A DNA stretch of 22,160 nt from Botryllus schlosseri (taxonomy: Eukaryota; Chordata; Ascidiacea; Stolidobranchia; Styelidae): positions 1-22,160 of the forward strand of contig ATSW01016913.1 in assembly GCA_000444245.1 (NCBI GenBank), given 5' to 3'. Position numbers and translations under genes: made by a program. Numbering within the stretch: the first letter of the stretch is position 1; every line of letters starts with the position of its first letter. Below, one piece after another: positions 21,101 through 22,160 of this stretch. The notes under the pieces are model-generated. The model made no database searches. It had not been told where the DNA came from and worked only from the letters and a program-made list of their open reading frames with translations.

Positions 21101-21221
21101 CGCCGGAAGCCGAAATCCAGTTGGAATTGGAGGTGAAAGCTGTCGTAGACGGTGGGAAGATCGAGTGTCACCCACATCCGCAAGAAATCGATCCGGCGCC
21201 GAGGCCCGATTACGGAATGAT
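1..21221 (+). CDS. BLTP1: BLTP1/KIAA1109/tweek-like bridge-like lipid transfer protein, internal part in 36 exons
   Basis: Known for the family: BLTP1 is a giant rod-shaped protein (human about 5,000 residues) of the repeating-beta-groove superfamily with VPS13 and ATG2. It is anchored in the ER and moves phospholipid at membrane contact sites; fly tweek acts in synaptic vesicle recycling and human loss causes Alkuraya-Kucinskas syndrome. Seen here: 36 exons join in phase to about 1,662 residues without a stop. Motifs matching remembered human BLTP1 include GSFEHSLTTDLLN, GIQITAATPS, YLKMFGKAQVDL, SYKNAYEDWKEQR, NDLGICLPV, SALVLTI, RFADDFQTSLDDWK, MNALVVPEGTY and EINEQAKV. Approximate window-protein order: beta-type 1-400, acidic linker 400-454, beta-type 455-660, Pro/Ser/Thr linker 660-720, conserved block 720-1314, charged and disordered 1314-1620, new beta block 1620-1662. 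Both ends are cut only by the window. Family identity is firm; exact exon borders are inferred from splice signals and phase. Confidence 0.93.
140..677 (+). other. Intron 1
   Basis: GT-AG intron of 538 bp. A G/T-rich patch at about 420-560 (GGGGCC, TTTGGGTAAGGGTTAA) looks like old repeat sequence of no family I recognise. The rest is AT-rich with nothing further seen. Confidence 0.7.
678..825 (+). CDS. BLTP1: BLTP1 exon 2
   Basis: The acceptor is TTAAATAG and the donor TACAG|GTGACC. Only one frame is open, giving VFEDDASSVADPEKG, then VASPTSKSNPQVSSAEELVL. It is charged and Ser-rich, likely a flexible linker. The phase fits exon 1 (1+2) and exon 3 (2+1). The reverse strand is also open here but shows no family and is ignored. 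Confidence 0.85.
826..1229 (+). other. Intron 2 with GAGTAC-rich patch
   Basis: 404 bp, GT-AG. At about 941-1025, after GGTCTGGGCAAA, there are several GAGTAC/GTACTC words and one CTCGAGTAC. This resembles patches in introns 15 and 19 and in the last intron. Confidence 0.6.
1230..1343 (+). CDS. BLTP1: BLTP1 exon 3
   Basis: A strong pyrimidine tract and TTCATTCAG acceptor precede it; the donor is GAAAC|GTAAGT. The sequence is NPPPSPDIPVNAADLESQPL, then QPSAYEE, a Pro-rich linker with no globular character. The phase continues with exon 4. Confidence 0.87.
1406..1490 (+). CDS. BLTP1: BLTP1 exon 4
   Basis: A short exon between TTTACAG and GAG|GTTAGG. It reads DFINPTPPTIRKQNKAKKG, then DAIIVTNSE, and ends in phase 0. 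Intron 3 before it is only 62 bp. Confidence 0.86.
1561..1600 (+). mobile_element. hAT-type terminus (left end)
   Basis: CAGTGGTTCCCAAACTTT is the classic left terminal repeat of hAT elements. No clear matching right end or target-site duplication was found before 2614, so the element is probably truncated or overwritten by later insertions. Confidence 0.6.
1932..2573. mobile_element. Degenerate hAT-type element, outer
   Basis: The left end CAGGAGTTCTCAAAC faces an inverted right end TTTTTGAGAACCCCCTG, about 640 bp apart. The terminal repeats are imperfect and the flanks do not form a clear 8-bp duplication, so this is an old copy. It encloses the element at 2159-2442. Confidence 0.5.
2159..2442. 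mobile_element. hAT-type MITE, nested
   Basis: Ends read AGGGGTCTCAAAC and GTTTGAGACCCCTG with subterminal GCGGCC and GGCCCGCGAGC, a well-known hAT terminal signature. About 284 bp with no transposase. The flanking octamers (TATCATGC and GTCTACGC) match at only three positions, so no usable target-site duplication remains. Confidence 0.65.
2615..2880 (+). CDS. BLTP1: BLTP1 exon 5
   Basis: The largest exon in the window (266 bp). DIFEIFLRNVGLDVESPVQI and EGVCLGSLSVNVKLSMLRVD look like paired beta strands of the lipid groove. They are followed by a basic cluster (RRKRKSMRSRK) and YYSSLEHNRDA. The acceptor is AAACAG and the donor GCAAG|GTTTGT. Many codons end in C or G. Confidence 0.93.
2881..3443 (+). 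other. Intron 5
   Basis: 563 bp, GT-AG, AT-rich. No repeat, RNA gene or coding signal seen. Confidence 0.7.
3444..3590 (+). CDS. BLTP1: BLTP1 exon 6
   Basis: The acceptor is TTTTCCACAG and the donor GAAAG|GTACTC. It reads EQYHMSGSTWPHASPGHALL, then PILMCQEIELKSSIVENDIS. Two other frames also stay open for part of the exon, but only this one keeps phase with both neighbours. Confidence 0.85.
3803..3859 (+). CDS. BLTP1: BLTP1 exon 7
   Basis: A 57-bp exon between TATTTCAG and AACAA|GTAGGT. It reads NDLVKAAVIASNNHHLKN, probably helical, and joins exons 6 and 8 in phase 2. Confidence 0.8.
3860..4295 (+). other. Intron 7
   Basis: 436 bp, GT-AG, AT-rich; nothing recognisable. Confidence 0.7.
4296..4428 (+). 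CDS. BLTP1: BLTP1 exon 8
   Basis: The acceptor is GTATGGCAG and the donor ATCCAG|GTTGGG. TLNVGAELSIDHIMQNVDVA is followed by ARLIHQVSQISDNVQQAK, an amphipathic helix typical of the family's inter-strand connectors. It ends in phase 0. Confidence 0.9.
4429..5006 (+). other. Intron 8
   Basis: 578 bp, GT-AG; nothing recognisable apart from AT-rich sequence. Confidence 0.7.
5007..5116 (+). CDS. BLTP1: BLTP1 exon 9
   Basis: The acceptor is GCTCCGCAG and the donor AATAA|GTGAGA. It reads VNKYTGGSVSPDFKILHRRT, then SLLSEASNISSGRIN, a Ser-rich linker. Intron 9 that follows is the longest complete one (1,845 bp) and holds a hAT element. Confidence 0.87.
5270..6133. mobile_element. Non-autonomous hAT-type DNA transposon with 8-bp target-site duplication
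   Basis: Terminal inverted repeats CAGTGGTCGGGAA and TTCCCGACCACTG (13 bp) are bounded by perfect 8-bp direct repeats CTATAAAC (5262-5269 and 6134-6141), diagnostic of hAT. Subterminal CTCGCGAGCCATATATGGCTC is also hAT-like. At 864 bp with no transposase, it is a MITE or internally deleted copy. CAGTGGCGTATCCAGG at 5434 looks like the end of a second, inserted element whose partner end I cannot find. Confidence 0.88.
5954..6010. repeat. Imperfect hairpin with CTA run
   Basis: Arms containing CCATGGCCTACTA (left) and TAGTAGGCCATGG (right) flank a short CTACTACTACC loop, inside the hAT element. It could form a stable stem in DNA or RNA. The CTA repeat probably arose by slippage. Confidence 0.7.
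6962..7124 (+). CDS. BLTP1: BLTP1 exon 10 (acidic linker)
   Basis: The acceptor is GTATTGTAG and the donor TGGCAG|GTGCGG. It starts LSAEMIQALPPPDD and then becomes strongly acidic and Ser-rich: DTDVTQDDENDNSSSGESDS. Predicted disordered. It ends EVPHCWQ in phase 0. Confidence 0.9.
7197..7269 (+). CDS. BLTP1: BLTP1 exon 11
   Basis: A 73-bp exon after a 72-bp intron; acceptor GTTTTTAAG, donor GCAG|GTACGA. It reads VMYKMVDLYESLPDNNVEMF, a helical segment I recall as characteristic of the family. It leaves phase 1. Confidence 0.9.
7270..8066 (+). other. Intron 11
   Basis: 797 bp, GT-AG, containing the hAT MITE at 7565-7815. Nothing else recognised. Confidence 0.7.
7565..7815. mobile_element. 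hAT-type MITE, 251 bp
   Basis: Perfect 14-bp terminal inverted repeats CAGTGGTTCTCAAA and TTTGAGAACCACTG. The flanking octamers (ATGTAAAT and CCATAAAG) match only in part, so the duplication has decayed. No coding capacity. Confidence 0.8.
8067..8212 (+). CDS. BLTP1: BLTP1 exon 12
   Basis: The acceptor is TTACTTCAG and the donor AAAAAG|GTAATG. It reads NDTISLSTIRRRNTLALPQH, then LALALRVTARVKK, ending in a beta strand that continues into exon 13. Confidence 0.9.
8417..8599 (+). CDS. BLTP1: BLTP1 exon 13
   Basis: 61 whole codons between CCGTCCAG and ATAAAC|GTGAGG. VNMHAAVGDLKLNAELSELL and FTTTLNGVGITLVDQASKQ show alternating polar and hydrophobic residues expected of the groove-forming strands. 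Confidence 0.92.
8600..9290 (+). other. Intron 13
   Basis: 691 bp, GT-AG. A hAT-like left end starts at 8731; otherwise AT-rich with no feature seen. Confidence 0.7.
8731..8775 (+). mobile_element. hAT-type terminus remnant
   Basis: CAGCAGTTCTTAGCC, then TTTTTACAGCCGTGGCCCAC, resembles the hAT pattern CAGTGGTTCTTAACC...GCCGTGGCCC. No opposite end was found in the intron. Confidence 0.5.
9291..9502 (+). CDS. BLTP1: BLTP1 exon 14
   Basis: Three AGs lie close together (ending 9290, 9297 and 9303). Only the first gives the phase 0 that exon 13 requires. The exon reads TIATASIKKSLLDASTDHC, then ENVANLHLGAINFDLTQHPA and GSRQLSAHISEFAMTP. The donor is GATC|GTGAGT. Upstream in-frame sequence to 9291 carries no stop. 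Confidence 0.88.
9802..9984 (+). CDS. BLTP1: BLTP1 exon 15 (Pro/Ser/Thr linker)
   Basis: The acceptor is TCATTGTAG and the donor GCGCA|GTAAGT. It reads SGTPRTPVTPAQSIVSSVNP, then MTPVTPSALTTLIDLTS, with a run of TPxTP-like motifs. Likely disordered and a possible proline-directed phosphorylation segment (inference). GC-rich, with many CCG, TCG and ACG codons. Confidence 0.9.
9985..10381 (+). other. Intron 15 with AGTAC/AGTAAAA-rich repeat
   Basis: 397 bp, GT-AG. At about 10005-10262 there are CTCGAGTA words, GGTACTCGAGTAC and a run AAGTAAAAGTAAAAGTAA after ACAGAGATGGCCA. The ACAGAGATGG core recurs inverted in intron 26 (near 15930), suggesting a dispersed non-autonomous element. Confidence 0.5.
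10382..10541 (+). CDS. BLTP1: BLTP1 exon 16
   Basis: Start of the best-conserved block: FRLTCDGVAIMASLLPSLHA, SYKTGELKGEGRTGM and FQFALLDHVLKFTAT. The 'DG...LLPSL...YK.G' pattern agrees with remembered human BLTP1. The acceptor is GCACGTCAG and the donor CCACA|GTAAGG; phase 0 at the end. Confidence 0.92.
10655..10835 (+). CDS. BLTP1: BLTP1 exon 17
   Basis: A branch-point-like TTACTGAC and a pyrimidine tract precede AAAAG at 10654, the acceptor chosen here. A second phase-0 acceptor (TTTGAAG, exon from 10697) would remove 14 hydrophobic residues (NWFGIVSILKYL region). That shorter form fits my memory of the human spacing better. The rest reads STLIRLPAIGIEGEYKQGKL; donor GAAC|GTAAGA. Confidence 0.78.
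10975..11096 (+). CDS. BLTP1: BLTP1 exon 18
   Basis: The acceptor is TTATACAG and the donor AAGGAG|GTAGAT. RSGDYLFLSIEVGSFEHSLT, then DLLNQLIFLQEVFLKE, match the human GSFEHNLTTDLLNHLVFVQ region almost residue for residue. This is one of the strongest identifying segments. Confidence 0.95.
11097..11474 (+). other. Intron 18
   Basis: 378 bp, GT-AG. The reading frame happens to stay open for about 150 bases past the donor. No repeat was recognised. Confidence 0.65.
11475..11603 (+). CDS. BLTP1: BLTP1 exon 19
   Basis: 43 whole codons between CACGTCAG and CTGAAG|GTAAGG. It reads INQMIEKVSKTSKPVPLWSE, then PPMLYQLQIQLK. The 'PVPLW' and 'LQ.QLK' parts line up with human PIPLWNE and LNLQFK. Confidence 0.92.
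11604..12259 (+). other. Intron 19 with dispersed repeat
   Basis: 656 bp, GT-AG. The stretch 11715-12125 carries GTCAAAACTA, CTCGAGTAG and AGTACT words and a hairpin at 11957-12005. GTCAAAACTACTTG near 15859 in intron 26 is a close match to its left part, so these are probably copies of one repeat family. Confidence 0.55.
11957..12005. repeat. Short inverted repeat (hairpin)
   Basis: GCAAAACTACTTACAT and its near-complement ATGTAAGTGAGTAGTTTTGG are separated by about 12 bases. It lies within the AGTAC-rich repeat and may be its terminal or subterminal stem. Confidence 0.6.
12260..12386 (+). CDS. BLTP1: BLTP1 exon 20
   Basis: The acceptor is AAACGCAG and the donor AAAG|GTTTGT. GIQITAATPSLNAVRLKTG, then FELSNRV, match human GIQVTATTPSMRAVRFETG. 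It ends in a basic run (RKSRRKKK) in the place of a loop. Confidence 0.94.
12451..12639 (+). CDS. BLTP1: BLTP1 exon 21
   Basis: Only 64 bp after exon 20; acceptor GATGTTTTAG. YLKMFGKAQVDLTLSLGSLV and ELAYFTTRIGLQNT match human YLKLFGKCQVDLNLALG and VAYFKTRIGLRN. The donor AAAG|GTCAGC is weaker than most but keeps phase 1. Confidence 0.93.
12640..13552 (+). other. Intron 21
   Basis: 913 bp, GT-AG. It contains a hAT-like right end (AAAAAAGTTGAGAAACCGTGG, 12761-12781) and the GACTCGAGTC repeat copy A at 12975-13471. Confidence 0.65.
12975..13471 (+). repeat. GACTCGAGTC-rich dispersed repeat, copy A
   Basis: About 500 bp with several TGACTCGAGTC palindromes and GTCAAGTCGAGTC runs at both ends and a less repetitive middle. 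The same order of words appears in reverse complement at 21708-22160, including GTCAATCTCAC, TTTTGACTCGAGTCAAGTCG and TTTACTATTCTTCGA. This shows it to be a mobile, non-coding repeat. The family is unknown to me. Confidence 0.75.
13553..13657 (+). CDS. BLTP1: BLTP1 exon 22
   Basis: The acceptor is TTTTCCTGCAG and the donor TTAAAA|GTACGC. It reads SSSTTSGYNPTMPGHKIPMK, then SMHSLDERLRNIK. I recall no counterpart in the main human isoform. It lies in a loop between two conserved strands, so it may be lineage-specific or alternatively used; the phase (1 in, 1 out) would permit skipping. Confidence 0.83.
13720..13803 (+). CDS. BLTP1: BLTP1 exon 23
   Basis: 62-bp intron before it; acceptor CTATCAG, donor CAAAG|GTAAGC. 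SIVLISLTRPLFFVQPTAFD matches human AVLITLNRPIVYAQPVAFD. Confidence 0.94.
13872..13954 (+). CDS. BLTP1: BLTP1 exon 24
   Basis: 68-bp intron before it; acceptor TTTCTACAG, donor AAGCAG|GTAGAT. ILVYLSYKNAYEDWKEQRNA corresponds to human LFWLNYKAAYDNWNEQR. Phase 0 at the end. Confidence 0.95.
14359..14787 (+). repeat. Imperfect direct repeats flanking the transposase relic
   Basis: TTAGGTCAAAAAATGTCAAAATT near 14360 recurs as TTAGGTTAAAAAATGTTAAAATT near 14763, differing mainly by C/T. The upstream copy sits in a wider run of GTCAAAA words. They may be subterminal repeats of the hAT element. Confidence 0.55.
14433..14615 (+). pseudogene. hAT transposase C-terminal dimerisation domain, truncated relic
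   Basis: The open frame reads PTTAAVERSFSFLGKLLSKD, then FLPENVGKCLSLLCYNK, and stops. 'ERSFS.L..L' followed by a Leu-rich helix is the hallmark of the hAT dimerisation domain. Only about the last 60 residues remain, against several hundred in a whole transposase, and no start is evident. AATAAA follows at 14663. This is a DNA-transposon remnant inside the host intron, not a host gene. Confidence 0.8.
15003..15158 (+). CDS. BLTP1: BLTP1 exon 25
   Basis: The acceptor is CATTGCCCAG and the donor CAACAG|GTATTT. It reads VRNVIQSARAKAAPSFSQSL, then VFLQLSVNDLGICLPVAH, matching human LFLQLTVNDLGICLPI. The frame stays open upstream of the acceptor, but a phase-0 start at 15003 fits exon 24. Confidence 0.94.
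15159..15685 (+). other. Intron 25
   Basis: 527 bp, GT-AG; nothing recognised. Confidence 0.7.
15686..15790 (+). CDS. BLTP1: BLTP1 exon 26
   Basis: 35 whole codons between GCGATTCAG and ATGAGG|GTAAGC. RSALVLTIDNTLISASYTQS, then LTTKGQM, match human GSALVLTIESTLITACSSES. Confidence 0.94.
15791..16230 (+). other. Intron 26 with dispersed repeat
   Basis: 440 bp, GT-AG. At about 15855-15945, GTCAAAACTACTTGAA, then AAAGTAAACTACTTTTACTA, then GACCATCTCTGT match, partly inverted, words in introns 15 and 19. A long reverse-strand open frame covers this area but has no protein features. Confidence 0.55.
16231..16365 (+). CDS. BLTP1: BLTP1 exon 27, GC splice donor
   Basis: The acceptor is TTTCTTGAAG. 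GFCLRFADDFQTSLDDWKYN and YIMNALVVPEGTYQ match human FCIRFADGFETSWDDWK and VMNACVVPEGTYE. The frame must leave at CAG|GCAAGT, a textbook GC donor. No GT nearby keeps phase 0 with the conserved next exon. Confidence 0.93.
16366..16852 (+). other. Intron 27, GC-AG type
   Basis: 487 bp from GCAAGT to CCCACAG. Apart from the unusual donor, it is AT-rich with nothing recognised. Confidence 0.75.
16853..17058 (+). CDS. BLTP1: BLTP1 exon 28
   Basis: The acceptor is TTACCCACAG and the donor AACAT|GTACGT. It reads TSVSVALQMKGMDLHFDTKI, then YFSQLTDTLLAITGEDGH and LDLN. Human has a comparable stretch (VDVHMDPNIG, then LGNTLTTLTGEED, then DLN). GC-rich third positions. Confidence 0.93.
17059..18240 (+). 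other. Intron 28
   Basis: 1,182 bp, GT-AG. GCACTTGGTGAATT occurs at 17948 and 18073, and an inverted relative (CCAAGTGCTTAATTCAC) at 18156, marking a small degenerate repeat. A G-rich TTAGGGTAGGGGTAGG patch lies at about 18128. One TGACTCGAGACTTGAG word near 17300 may be a scrap of the GACTCGAGTC family. Confidence 0.6.
18241..18415 (+). CDS. BLTP1: BLTP1 exon 29
   Basis: The acceptor is CACTTTGGCAG and the donor GAACAG|GTACGA. It reads PEPEEDRAAAHEDEIDG, a Ser-rich FSYSSASSSSAQPLPL, then RWIEHEINEQ. The final NEQ joins AKV of exon 30 to rebuild the conserved NEQAKV motif, which fixes this junction. Confidence 0.92.
18416..18914 (+). other. Intron 29
   Basis: 499 bp, GT-AG, T-rich; nothing recognised. 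Confidence 0.7.
18915..19073 (+). CDS. BLTP1: BLTP1 exon 30, GC splice donor
   Basis: The acceptor is AACATGCAG. AKVVKDLRELGAKPSTVAEE and VRSRLRRSSVRGNAQ match human AKVIDDLKKLGA and KKLRRSSMRAAS: a charged helix, probably coiled-coil. The likely donor is CAG|GCGAGC (GC). A GT donor near 19099 exists but would push the next two exons into a worse frame. Confidence 0.87.
19074..19472 (+). other. Intron 30, probable GC-AG type
   Basis: 399 bp from GCGAGC to TTCATGCAG. It contains a hairpin at 19334-19378 (CCCTTGAATCGAT facing ATCGTTTCAAGGG) and a short GTTGTTGTTGTTG run near 19400. Confidence 0.7.
19473..19531 (+). CDS. BLTP1: BLTP1 exon 31
   Basis: A 59-bp exon between GTTCATGCAG and GCAGG|GTACGT. 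It reads NQKKKHTHHRAKSATVFHAG, basic, resembling the human SRSKSISASG stretch in the same place. Length and phase (0 in, 2 out) require the GC donor before it. Confidence 0.78.
19637..19834 (+). CDS. BLTP1: BLTP1 exon 32
   Basis: The acceptor is CCATGACAG and the donor TATGG|GTCAGT. The chosen frame reads NEVSAKYSQSEYSTLPRSLG, then GSRSAEDSVAHHVAGRPP: Ser/Arg-rich and likely disordered. A second frame is open across the same bases but gives Cys/Trp-scattered sequence and poorer codon use. Confidence 0.83.
19835..20308 (+). other. Intron 32
   Basis: 474 bp, GT-AG; no repeat or RNA gene seen. Confidence 0.7.
20309..20358 (+). CDS. BLTP1: BLTP1 exon 33
   Basis: A 50-bp exon between TTTTGTTTTAG and GGTGAAG|GTAATT. 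It reads LQETTSYTESDASTGE, acidic and Ser/Thr-rich. Phase (2 in, 1 out) fits both neighbours. Confidence 0.77.
20493..20611 (+). CDS. BLTP1: BLTP1 exon 34
   Basis: The acceptor is TATCAACAG and the donor TCTCAG|GTATTT. It reads EVDGPISPLTDQEEVSKKVK, then SDTSLANLSQ, a charged linker. It ends in phase 0. Confidence 0.87.
20788..20946 (+). CDS. BLTP1: BLTP1 exon 35, tentative (possible cassette exon)
   Basis: 53 codons open from a weak acceptor (TTGATAG) to TTGCAG|GTATGA. The sequence contains MDIKLSISHKCSFQSQVTW, then YEFELPSISSECGFEGQVMF. Two imperfect 21-residue units share SIS..C.F..QV, echoed at DNA level by GTCAATATC and GTCAAGTTA blocks 63 bases apart. Phase 0 in and out means exons 34 and 36 also join without it. 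Codon use is more AT-rich than in neighbours, and I recall no human counterpart. It could be a lineage-specific or skipped exon, or chance. Confidence 0.5.
21094..21221 (+). CDS. BLTP1: BLTP1 exon 36 (last exon in window)
   Basis: The acceptor is TTTGCGTTTGCAG and the donor ATGAT|GTGAGT. AEIQLELEVKAVVDGGKIEC, then HPHPQEID, match human IDFELDIRVEIDSGKCVLHP, the start of another beta-rich block. It ends in phase 2, so the gene continues beyond the right edge. Confidence 0.93.
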
Positions 21222-22160
21222 GTGAGTAGCTTGCCGCATTCCGATTGGAAATTCACCGTGTACGATTGTGGATCCGTGATCGTGGATGTACCAGGATAGC
21301 GATGTAGAGCAAACATTTTTGACGCATTACCCCCTCATCTAGCTCGACTTATCTTTATCACTCCCCCAAAGCTAATTCTAATTCTATTTTCAGAAATTAG
21401 ATCTGGGCACTATGATTATAGTACTCAAATATGAATTGTGGATATGACTCGAATTCAAATGATTCTAATGATCAATACGTGTTAATTTATCAATGAGAAT
21501 TATACTTTTGATATCATTTTCTCCTAGATCAGTCGTATGGCGGCATACAAAACATGTGATACTTGCGCGTTACTAGAAATGACATATCTGTGAAATCGTG
21601 ATCAACCCATAACATTGTCACAATGTGCAATGAAATGGGTAGGGGCGAAAAGCTACCGAACATTGTTTTATGTGATGTAGAACTGGCATTTTATTATTAT
21701 TGGTAGTCACATAAATGACTCGAGTCAGTTTTTCAAATGCGTTAAATGAATCGACTCGAGTTATTGTGCATGACTCGAATGAAGTCTTTTGACTTGAGAC
21801 TAGGAAGGCCAAGACAGTTGACTTCAATTTTACCGTCGAAGAATAGTAAAGTCACCACATTACTGGTATTTCGTCGATCAGTCCCGATGCTTGCAAAATA
21901 GGTCCAGAAACTTTGGACTGAGGAAAATTTCAATATTATGAATACAAGCCGTTCAATGTCACTCGAGCCGAGTTGAAAGAAGTAGGATGAGCTGGATTGA
22001 ACTCAAAACTGAACAGTTAGCACAATGACTTGGACTCGGATAAGAGTCGCAACACTATGACTCTGACTCGACCCTCTACTCACTAACATGGACTTGAGTC
22101 GGTCGTGAACTGAAAATGACTCGACTTGACTCGAGTCAAAACTATAAAAGTGAGATTGAC
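21222..22160 (+). other. Intron 36, cut by window end
   Basis: Starts GTGAGT; no acceptor with coding sequence follows in the window. It contains an AGTACTC/TGACTCGAATTC patch near 21400-21460 and copy B of the GACTCGAGTC repeat. Confidence 0.75.
21708..22160 (-). repeat. GACTCGAGTC-rich dispersed repeat, copy B (inverted, cut by window end)
   Basis: Read on the - strand from 22160 it begins GTCAATCTCACTTTTA, then TTTTGACTCGAGTCAAGTCG, and follows copy A along its length with many changes. The match starts exactly at the window edge, so the repeat probably continues beyond it. Confidence 0.75.

Overview
The window is a stretch of animal nuclear genome, almost certainly from an invertebrate. 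It holds part of one very large, intron-rich gene on the + strand and no other host gene that I can support. Joining 36 exons gives an unbroken reading frame of 4,988 bases (about 1,662 residues). It enters at the left edge and leaves in an unfinished codon at 21221, and the codon phase agrees at all 35 junctions. From remembered sequence of the human protein, I identify the gene as BLTP1 (KIAA1109; Drosophila tweek, worm lpd-3, yeast Csf1 family). This is a bridge-like lipid transfer protein of the VPS13/ATG2 kind. The window covers a middle-to-late part of the protein; neither the N-terminus nor the C-terminal FSA_C region is present.

Layout: exons 1-9 (1-5116) encode beta-strand-type and basic linker sequence. 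Exon 10 is acidic and Ser-rich. Exons 11-13 return to beta-groove-like sequence, and exons 14-15 end in a Pro/Ser/Thr-rich linker. Exons 16-28 (10382-17058) are the best-conserved block. Exons 29-35 encode a charged, partly helical and mostly disordered stretch, and exon 36 begins the next beta-rich block. Exons are mostly 50-270 bp, use many codons ending in C or G, and sit in AT-rich introns of about 60 to 1,850 bp. Of the 35 introns, 33 read GT-AG and two appear to be GC-AG.

The introns carry much DNA-transposon debris. The clearest piece is a hAT-type element in intron 9 with 13-bp terminal inverted repeats and a perfect 8-bp target-site duplication. There is also a 251-bp hAT MITE in intron 11, nested hAT relics in intron 4, and a hAT transposase C-terminal fragment in intron 24. 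Two copies of a GACTCGAGTC-rich repeat lie in opposite orientation in intron 21 and at the right edge. I see no tRNA, rRNA, CRISPR array or bacterial-type operon. There is no convincing wholly new system; the points of interest are the two GC-AG introns, a candidate extra exon with an internal 21-residue repeat, and the inverted repeat pair.

The organism cannot be fixed from the sequence. The hAT relics, moderate introns and good similarity to the vertebrate protein would fit a marine invertebrate, possibly a deuterostome, but that is a guess.
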